A DNA stretch of 11,926 nt from the NCBI GenBank assembly GCA_934149515.1, contig CAKPFD010000019.1:1-11926 (forward strand), read 5' to 3'. Position 1 is the stretch's first letter. Every line of letters starts with the position of its first letter. The notes below the pieces were generated by a model. That model worked only from the letters and a program-made list of their open reading frames with translations, had not been told where the DNA came from and ran no database searches. This document shows positions 7,185 to 11,926 of the stretch, piece by piece. The stretch is from an uncultured Bacilli bacterium. Its GTDB lineage: Bacteria; Bacillota_I; Bacilli_A; RF39; UBA660. A program made the position numbers and the translations under genes.

Positions 7185-8414
7185 ATGTATTGCCCAGAAT
7201 GTGGCACAAAAAATGAAAAAAATGCAAAGTTTTGCGAAAATTGTGGAGAAAAGTTAGAAACTGTCCAAAAAGAAACAAATAAGGCAGCACCAAAACAAAA
7301 AGTAGCAAAGCAAAAAAAACCAATGTCTAAAAAATCAAAAATAATTATCATAGTGGTAATTGTAATAGCAGCAGCACTAGTAATTGGTATCAACAGCTTA
7401 AAAAATAGCATTGATCCAAAATCAATTGCTAAAAGCTATTATGAAGCATACATTCATCAAAATGTTGATAAAATGTATACTTATTGTGATCTAAGTGCAG
7501 GTGGTGCATTCACCGATAAGAAAGCATTTAAAACATTTTATAGTAGTTCTGATAAAGTAACAGATGCAAAAAATATTCAAAATTATAATATAACTGGAAT
7601 AGATTATGATAAGAGTGGTCTAACAGCAAAAGTAAGTATTACTTACACAACGAATAATAGTAGTATCAGTCAAAAAACAACCATAACTTTACAAAAATCA
7701 TCTGACAAAAAATATTTCTTCTTTGATGATTGGAAAGTAAGTTTATCTAGTGATGATTTAGTAACAAACTATAGTATCAATGTTCCAAAAAATGCCACAA
7801 TCAGTATCAATGGAACAAAATTAAAAGATACATACAAAGAAAAAACTTCATCAAATACATCTTATGATGTATATAAAGTACCAATGATGTTCAAGACAGA
7901 TTATCAAGCAACTGTACAATTATCAAATGGTTTTGAAATTGAAGAAACATTTAAACCATCAAGTTATTATTCTAGTACAACAATTAGTTTAACAGCTAAA
8001 AATATAAAAGATAGCGACAAAGAAATATTAACAAATCAGGTACAAGAAGATATCAATACCTTATATGAAAGTGCTATTGCTGATAAAGAATGGAAAGAAA
8101 TTAGTACGAAATTTGCTAGCGATAATAGTGATTTAGAAGAACTTTATAATAGCTTAGCAAAAAGAGTAGATGGTGGATTCTTCAGTAATAAAATAAGTAG
8201 TTTTAAAGTAACTGCTGCAACAATTAGAAATATTTCTACCAATAGTGATGGTTCACTAGAAGTATCTGTAAAACTTAACTATACTTATAAAACGATCGAT
8301 TCTGAAGATAAAGAAGAAGAAAAAGAAGACAGTACAACAACTTATTTAGAATATAATACAGATAATAAAGATCTTGTACTAGTAGATGCAAGTAGCTTGC
8401 CAAGCTACTTCTAA
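7185..8414 (+). CDS. Zinc-ribbon, single-TM envelope protein (TcaA/YvbJ-like architecture)
   Basis: A 409-aa membrane protein. A cytoplasmic zinc ribbon (C3, C6, C17, C20, as CPECG and CENCG) is followed by a Lys-rich linker, one transmembrane helix (about 52-70, IIIIVVIVIAAALVIGI) and a ~335-residue extracytoplasmic part. That part is rich in Ser, Thr, Asn and Tyr. It begins with a helical NTF2-like segment (DPKSIAKSYYEAYIHQNVD) and later has a beta-rich unit (YSINVPKNATISINGTKL) like those in TcaA. TcaA-type proteins act in cell-envelope stress and glycopeptide response in staphylococci; whether this one does is inference. The start is set at 7185, not 30 nt upstream, because AAAGGAG (7171-7177) sits just ahead of it and MYCPECG begins the ribbon cleanly. 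It is cotranscribed with the next gene (21-nt gap). Confidence 0.75.
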   Translation: MYCPECGTKNEKNAKFCENCGEKLETVQKETNKAAPKQKVAKQKKPMSKKSKIIIIVVIVIAAALVIGINSLKNSIDPKSIAKSYYEAYIHQNVDKMYTYCDLSAGGAFTDKKAFKTFYSSSDKVTDAKNIQNYNITGIDYDKSGLTAKVSITYTTNNSSISQKTTITLQKSSDKKYFFFDDWKVSLSSDDLVTNYSINVPKNATISINGTKLKDTYKEKTSSNTSYDVYKVPMMFKTDYQATVQLSNGFEIEETFKPSSYYSSTTISLTAKNIKDSDKEILTNQVQEDINTLYESAIADKEWKEISTKFASDNSDLEELYNSLAKRVDGGFFSNKISSFKVTAATIRNISTNSDGSLEVSVKLNYTYKTIDSEDKEEEKEDSTTTYLEYNTDNKDLVLVDASSLPSYF

Positions 8415-8435
8415 TAAAGGAAAGGAAGTGTCAAA

Positions 8436-9197
8436 ATGGCAAAATTTTGTACAAAATGTGGGAAACCATTAACAGAAGGACAAGTATGTAAATGCGAGAA
8501 AGAAAATGTATCTGTAGAACAAACAACAGATAGTAAATCAAAAAATATTATGGAGCAATTATTAGAGGTATTTAAAACAAGTTTTACGAAACCTTATGAT
8601 GCAATCAGTAAAACAACAGATGCTTCTTACTTACTAACAGCAATTATTACCATGGTTGCAAGTGTGATAGGATTATGCTTTGTATTAGTAAAAACAATCA
8701 AAGTATTTTATCAAACAAGTGTTAATACTATTAGTTCTTCCATTGGACTTGGAAGTTCACTTGGAAATAGTTTAAACCTAAACATCGATATATTTAAAAT
8801 ATTCTTAGTGGTTTTACTATTAGTAGCATTATTCTATTTTGCTTATACAGGAGTAGCATACATCTTTACGAATAAAATTCAACATAAGAAAAATTCTTAT
8901 AAAGAAATTGTTGCATCAATGGCAGTACCTGCTATGGTAAGTACAGTATTCTCAATGGGAAGCTGGTTATTACTAACAATCTTTGGTATATTTGGATTAT
9001 TTGGTGTAAGTGCAGGTATGATTTTAACAACATTCTATCGTTACCAAGCATTAATCAAATCAACAAATGTAGAAAAAAACAAAGCAGGTTATGTTATTTT
9101 AGCAGCTCAACTTATTGCAATTATTGTAATAGCAATTGCATTCACTGCAATGGGAGCTCAATATAGCACAAGCATTTACTCAAACAGCTTATTCTAA
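8436..9197 (+). CDS. Zinc-ribbon multi-pass membrane protein (Yip1-like)
   Basis: A 253-aa protein. An N-terminal zinc ribbon with a tight second pair (C5, C8, C18, C20, as CTKCG and CKC) leads through a polar linker into about five membrane helices. They lie near 65-86, 119-145, 157-175, 177-200 and 216-240. Residues 95-115 are a Ser/Gly-rich loop. The layout, ribbon plus compact helical membrane block, resembles the Yip1-type zinc-ribbon proteins often found beside TcaA/YvbJ-type genes; the family assignment is by architecture only. It starts 21 nt after the previous gene with a GGAAAGGAAG ribosome site, and a terminator follows. Transport or signalling across the membrane is possible, but no catalytic motif is visible. 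Confidence 0.7.
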   Translation: MAKFCTKCGKPLTEGQVCKCEKENVSVEQTTDSKSKNIMEQLLEVFKTSFTKPYDAISKTTDASYLLTAIITMVASVIGLCFVLVKTIKVFYQTSVNTISSSIGLGSSLGNSLNLNIDIFKIFLVVLLLVALFYFAYTGVAYIFTNKIQHKKNSYKEIVASMAVPAMVSTVFSMGSWLLLTIFGIFGLFGVSAGMILTTFYRYQALIKSTNVEKNKAGYVILAAQLIAIIVIAIAFTAMGAQYSTSIYSNSLF

Positions 9198-9206
9198 TAA
9201 AAAGTT

Positions 9207-9239
9207 AAGTCAAAAGAATCATACTTTTGGCTTTTTTTT
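9207..9239 (+). terminator. Rho-independent terminator of the zinc-ribbon operon
   Basis: GTCAAAAG (9209-9216) pairs with CTTTTGGC (9224-9231), with one T-G pair and flanking A-T pairs, around a 7-nt loop. Eight T residues follow (9232-9239). It lies 10 nt after the stop codon. Confidence 0.85.
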
Positions 9240-9254
9240 AACTAAAAAATCATG

Positions 9255-9260
9255 TATAAT
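9255..9260 (+). promoter_or_regulatory. -10 element for the 9276 gene
   Basis: A consensus TATAAT directly behind the terminator T run, preceded by ATG as in the pcrA promoter. No convincing -35 is visible at 17 nt because that stretch is the terminator tail. The start codon is 15 nt past the -10, so the leader is very short and carries GGTGA as the only ribosome site. Confidence 0.5.
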
Positions 9261-9275
9261 AAGATTGGTGAAATT

Positions 9276-9902
9276 ATGAAAAAAGCAAATAAATTAGAAG
9301 TAAAAGAATTTACAGAAGAACAAGAAAGAACTTATCAAAAAGTATCAAAAATTATTTTAATTATTATCTTTGTACTTGGTATATTAATTAGTTGCGATAT
9401 TTTACTAGTAACAAAAGCTGGAAAAGGTCCATTTTTAGCAATCCCTGTTAAAACTTACAAAGATGGTGGAACTAAAGAATATTATGGATTAGGCTATAAA
9501 GTAATCAAATATCATCAAAAAGTAGGTAGAAGGGATACTGTTTTAGGAACCTGGGGATTAAATTATTCTACGAATCCAACAGCTTTTTCTGCCATGGACT
9601 TAGCATTGGAATTTAGAAATTATCCAAAACAAACCTATAAAAAACTATATAAACAATTTTTAAAAATATCAGGAACATTAGTAAAAGTTGATACCAAGAA
9701 TAAAGTATTAACAATACGCTATGAAGATATTGATGGTGGAAAATATACACTAGATATAAAATGTAGTATGATAGACGAAAACTTGGATTTAACAGCTTTT
9801 GAAACTTCTCAAGAAATTACAGTCATCGGAACATTAACAAACTATCAAAAACAAACCAAAACATCAAAAACAACAATTACCTTAGTCAACTGTTTTGCTT
9901 AA
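9276..9902 (+). CDS. Membrane-anchored extracytoplasmic protein, possible OB-fold C-terminus
   Basis: A 208-aa protein with a charged N-terminus, one hydrophobic anchor (about 25-46) and an exported domain. The anchor contains LISC (C40), which could be a weak lipobox, though the leader is long for a lipoprotein. Residues 51-80 carry GPFLAIPVKTY, DGGTKEYYGLGYKVIKY, a block I recall from many uncharacterised Firmicutes membrane proteins. Residues 130-205 look like a five-stranded beta unit (ISGTLVKVDTKNKVLTIRY, then ITVIGTLTNY, then ITLVNC), compatible with the OB-fold-like domains of small lipoproteins. An upstream ATG at 9252 is rejected as start because it overlaps the -10. Monocistronic, after the terminator of the zinc-ribbon operon. 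Function unknown. Confidence 0.65.
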   Translation: MKKANKLEVKEFTEEQERTYQKVSKIILIIIFVLGILISCDILLVTKAGKGPFLAIPVKTYKDGGTKEYYGLGYKVIKYHQKVGRRDTVLGTWGLNYSTNPTAFSAMDLALEFRNYPKQTYKKLYKQFLKISGTLVKVDTKNKVLTIRYEDIDGGKYTLDIKCSMIDENLDLTAFETSQEITVIGTLTNYQKQTKTSKTTITLVNCFA

Positions 9903-9905
9903 ATC

Positions 9906-9927
9906 AAAAAGAATAACTTGCCTTTTT
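9906..9927 (+). terminator. Weak A-T hairpin after the 9276 gene
   Basis: AAAAAG (9906-9911) pairs with CTTTTT (9922-9927) around a 10-nt loop, starting just after the stop codon. It is short and A-T rich with only five T residues, so it may be a poor terminator. It overlaps the -35 of the following promoter. Confidence 0.3.
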
Positions 9928-9946
9928 CCTAAAGATCATTTATGAT
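9918..9946 (+). promoter_or_regulatory. Promoter for the 65-aa gene
   Basis: TTGCCT (9918-9923) and TATGAT (9941-9946) with a 17-nt spacer. A strong GGAGG ribosome site at 9957-9961 follows, ahead of the ATG at 9972. Confidence 0.5.
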
Positions 9947-9971
9947 GGAATGGTTTGGAGGAAAATAAGAA

Positions 9972-10169
9972 ATGCAAATACATAAACAATCCAAAGAAGA
10001 ATGGCAAGTGTTGCTTAGTACTTTTAACTTAATGGAATTTATTGAAGTAGCACTCAATCGCTATGAAGATGATATTTTTGAAATAGCAAAATTTATTGAA
10101 ACAAAATTTTTAGAGACCAAAGAATTAAACCAAACACGACAAGAAATTATTATAAATTATTTTTCATAA
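9972..10169 (+). CDS. Small 65-aa helical protein of unknown function
   Basis: I do not recognise this protein. It is acidic and mostly helical, with no membrane segment, cysteine or DNA-binding signature. The visible pattern is two amphipathic helices (EEWQVLLSTFNLMEFIEVALNR without break, then DIFEIAKFIETKFLETKEL) with a short C-terminal tail. Support for it being real is the GGAGG site at 10-nt spacing and a plausible promoter, plus a size that fills the gap exactly up to the T-box promoter, whose -35 starts 4 nt after the stop. Length is short enough that chance cannot be excluded. Confidence 0.6.
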   Translation: MQIHKQSKEEWQVLLSTFNLMEFIEVALNRYEDDIFEIAKFIETKFLETKELNQTRQEIIINYFS

Positions 10170-10172
10170 TTC

Positions 10173-10201
10173 TTGTCAAATATACTAGATTATGGTATAG
10201 T
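10173..10201 (+). promoter_or_regulatory. Promoter for the T-box / exchanger / ileS transcript
   Basis: TTGTCA (10173-10178), a 17-nt spacer, and TATAGT (10196-10201) preceded by TGG, which is an extended -10. Transcription should start near 10208, just ahead of Stem I of the leader. Confidence 0.7.
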
Positions 10202-10207
10202 AACCAA

Positions 10208-10418
10208 TGAAAACAAGTGCGAAAGACGGAAATAGTATTCTTCTTCAAAGAGAGCTTCTAGTTGGTGAAAAGAAGCAAGAAAGACTATTTCAGATCACTT
10301 TCTAATGTGCTTTGTGGATAAGACAAAGCCGGCAGGACCGTTATTCCGTAATGAGATAGAAAATCTATGAATTAAGGTGGTACCGCGATATTGTCGCCCT
10401 TAAGCATAGATTTTTTTT
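10208..10418 (+). promoter_or_regulatory. T-box riboswitch, tRNA-Ile type (specifier ATC)
   Basis: A leader RNA that senses uncharged tRNA and lets transcription continue. Stem I is visible: GAAAG (10221-10225) with CTTTC (10298-10302), AAATAGT (10230-10236) with ACTATTT (10284-10290), and TTCTT with AAGAA (10277-10281). The distal hairpin GCTTCT (10254-10259) pairs with AGAAGC (10271-10276). It has the AGAGAG stretch before it and GGTG in its loop. The specifier loop lies between the first two helices on the 3' side and holds ATC (10294-10296) followed by A, an Ile codon that matches ileS downstream. Stem III is GCTTTGT (10309-10315) with ACAAAGC (10323-10329). The T-box core AAGGTGGTACCGCG lies at 10374-10387, with TGGT ready to pair with the ACCA end of tRNA-Ile (discriminator A). 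Confidence 0.93.
10361..10418 (+). terminator. T-box terminator hairpin
   Basis: AAATCTATG (10361-10369) pairs with CATAGATTT (10405-10413), and TTAAGG (10372-10377) with CCTTAA (10398-10403), followed by a run of eight T residues (10411-10418). The inner helix is the antiterminator (T-box core with the TGGT bulge), so in this drawing the terminator encloses it. It lies 30 nt before the exchanger start codon. Confidence 0.8.
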
Positions 10419-10449
10419 ATCTAACAAAAATGATAGTAAAGGAGGCAAC

Positions 10450-11397
10450 ATGTTTATCAACATTTGTTTACTAATAATAGGATTTATTGTATTGATCAAA
10501 GGAGCAGATTTCTTTGTAGAAGGAGCAAGTAATGTCGCTAGCAATTTCAAAGTATCCAAGATGTTAATTGGCCTAACCATTGTCGCATTCGGAACAAGCG
10601 CACCAGAATTTGCTGTTAGTGTAAAATCATTACTATCAGGAAATTCTGATATTATTCTTGGAAATGTCATTGGTAGTAACATCTTAAATATCTTATTAAT
10701 ACTTGGTATATCAGCAATAATTCATCCCCTAACCGTAAAAAACAATACCGTTAAGAAAGAATTACCAATTACAATATTAATAACGACCTTATTTGCAACG
10801 CTATTATCAGATCATTTATTTGATCCAACACTAAAAAACACTTTCACTCGTAGTGATGGTATTGTCTTACTATTATTTTTCACCATATTTTTATATTACT
10901 TGATCAGTATGAGCAGAAAGAAAATAGATCAAGGACAAGAAGAAGAACATCTATCCCTAACAAAATCAATTATATTTACTATAGGTGGAGTGATTGCTAT
11001 TATTTTAGGAAGCAATGCAGTCGTAGATAGTGCTAGTTATTTAGCAAAATCCATTGGAATTAGTGAGAGGATCATTTCCTTAACAATCATTGCTTTAGGA
11101 ACAAGCTTACCAGAACTAGTAACAAGTATTACTGCAACAAGAAAAGGTGAATATGATATAGCAATAGGCAACGTTGTAGGAAGTAACATCTTTAATATAG
11201 GTATTGTAATTGGCTTGCCAGTTGCCTTATTAGGTGGAATCAAAACGATAACTTTTCACTACCTAGATTTAATTGTTATGTTACTAGCTGCCGATTTACT
11301 GTTTTTGTTTTCCTACAAGGACTACAAGATATCTAAAAAAGAAGGAATTATCTTTTTGGTTTTATTTATAATATATTACACATCAATTATGATATAA
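10450..11397 (+). CDS. Na+/Ca2+ exchanger family protein (CaxA/YrbG-like, CaCA superfamily)
   Basis: A 315-aa integral membrane antiporter of the CaCA superfamily, which typically exports Ca2+ in exchange for Na+ or H+. It has the family's inverted duplication. The first alpha repeat is GLTIVAFGTSAPEF (41-54) plus GNVIGSNILN (71-80); the second is LTIIALGTSLPELV (211-224) plus GNVVGSNIFN (240-249). The acidic ion-binding glutamates are E53 and E222, both in the expected PE context. About ten membrane helices are expected, with a polar Lys/Glu-rich loop near 155-170 joining the halves. Length matches bacterial members. The ribosome site AAAGGAGG lies just ahead of the ATG. It sits between the Ile T-box and ileS, with only 12 nt before ileS, so it is expressed under T-box control. 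Ion preference is not readable here. Confidence 0.9.
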   Translation: MFINICLLIIGFIVLIKGADFFVEGASNVASNFKVSKMLIGLTIVAFGTSAPEFAVSVKSLLSGNSDIILGNVIGSNILNILLILGISAIIHPLTVKNNTVKKELPITILITTLFATLLSDHLFDPTLKNTFTRSDGIVLLLFFTIFLYYLISMSRKKIDQGQEEEHLSLTKSIIFTIGGVIAIILGSNAVVDSASYLAKSIGISERIISLTIIALGTSLPELVTSITATRKGEYDIAIGNVVGSNIFNIGIVIGLPVALLGGIKTITFHYLDLIVMLLAADLLFLFSYKDYKISKKEGIIFLVLFIIYYTSIMI

Positions 11398-11409
11398 GGA
11401 GGAATTAAA

Positions 11410-11926
11410 ATGGAATTTAAAGAATTACAAAAAGGAAAAACTAGTGAAGTAGAAAAAAGTTATACAGAATATTGGAAAAAGGAAAATATATTTGAAAAAA
11501 GTATAGATAATAGAGAAGGAAGAAAAAACTTTGTTTTCTATGATGGACCAATTTATGCAAATGCTAAGCCAGGAATCCACCATGTATTTGCAAAAACTAT
11601 AAAAGATGCATTCTGTAAATATAAGACGATGAATGGGTATAGAGTATTAAGAAAAATAGGACTTGATACGCATGGCTTACCAATTGAAGTGAATGTAGAA
11701 AAAAAGCTTGGTTTTAAATCTAAATCAGACATTGAAAAGTTTGGTGTCGAAAACTTCTGTAAAGAATGTAATAAAGAAACTGCATCAAATATCGATGAAG
11801 TAAAAAGAGTAACTGATATGATGGGACAATTCATTGATTGTGATCATCCTTATGTAACATGTGATAATGAATATATTGAATCAGAATGGTGGATAATCAA
11901 AGAAATGGATAAAAAAGGACTTATCT
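11410..11926 (+). CDS. ileS: Isoleucyl-tRNA synthetase, N-terminal part (runs off window end)
   Basis: The first 172 residues of a class I synthetase that charges tRNA-Ile, the tRNA sensed by the leader upstream. Visible are FVFYDGPIYANAKPGIHH (41-58), the Rossmann-fold start, followed by KTIKDAFCKYKTMNGYRV (62-79) and the strongly conserved GLDTHGLPIEVNVEKKLG (84-101). ITCDNEYIE-like VTCDNEYIESEWW (149-161) leads to the editing insertion. The HIGH motif reads GIHH (55-58) in place of the H-x-G-H of the common bacterial enzyme. I recall this PGIHH form from Bacteroides and some Clostridia, the eukaryote-like group of IleS. The KMSKS loop and C-terminal part lie beyond the window. Ribosome site AAGGAGG at 11396-11402; 12 nt after the exchanger. 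Confidence 0.93.
   Translation, partial: MEFKELQKGKTSEVEKSYTEYWKKENIFEKSIDNREGRKNFVFYDGPIYANAKPGIHHVFAKTIKDAFCKYKTMNGYRVLRKIGLDTHGLPIEVNVEKKLGFKSKSDIEKFGVENFCKECNKETASNIDEVKRVTDMMGQFIDCDHPYVTCDNEYIESEWWIIKEMDKKGLI

Noticed and set aside
9252..9275. ATG at 9252 as start of the exported protein
   Set aside because: It is part of the CATGTATAAT promoter element, so it would not be in the transcript.
7185..9902. A defence or anti-phage system in the zinc-ribbon/exported-protein region
   Set aside because: No nuclease, NTPase, reverse transcriptase or toxin motif is visible; the architecture points to the cell envelope.
334..11397. Use of TGA as a Trp codon (genetic code 4)
   Set aside because: All complete genes read through with the standard code, use TGG for Trp, and end in TAA or TAG. 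TGA does not appear as a stop in these genes, but with ten genes in an AT-rich genome that proves nothing.

Overview
The window comes from a low-GC, AT-rich member of the Firmicutes or a relative, probably an uncultivated Bacilli or Clostridia-type lineage. The signs are AT-rich codon use, strong AAGGAG-type ribosome binding sites, sigma-A-like promoters (TTGnnn-17-TATAAT), a pcrA/ligA operon, a T-box riboswitch in front of ileS, and rho-independent terminators. All genes are on the + strand. The standard genetic code fits: the Trp codons read are TGG, and every complete gene ends in TAA or TAG.

Layout. (1) 1-292: the tail of an rRNA operon, with the last ~80 nt of 23S, a short spacer, 5S rRNA and a terminator. 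(2) 334-1269: a single gene, probably a two-repeat DUF2935-like helical protein with no histidine at all, with its own promoter and terminator. (3) 1363-7109: a tightly packed operon of pcrA helicase, an unrecognised 247-aa protein, a nucleotidyltransferase and ligA, with gaps of 16 to 18 nt and one 14-nt overlap. (4) 7185-9197: two membrane proteins that both begin with a zinc ribbon, one of TcaA/YvbJ-like architecture and one multi-pass, driven by a promoter just after ligA and closed by a terminator. (5) 9276-9902: a membrane-anchored extracytoplasmic protein with its own promoter. (6) 9972-10169: a 65-aa orphan. (7) 10173-11926: a promoter, an isoleucine T-box leader (specifier ATC, T-box core, terminator), a CaxA/YrbG-type Na+/Ca2+ exchanger, and the start of ileS, which runs off the window end.

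How the genes fit together. PcrA and LigA serve replication and repair. The exchanger and ileS share one transcript that should be induced when tRNA-Ile is uncharged. The zinc-ribbon proteins look like an envelope-facing pair of unknown role. The most unusual points are the exchanger sitting between the Ile T-box and ileS, the histidine-free DUF2935-like protein, and the unknown protein plus nucleotidyltransferase lodged between pcrA and ligA. I see no mobile element, CRISPR array or clear defence system.
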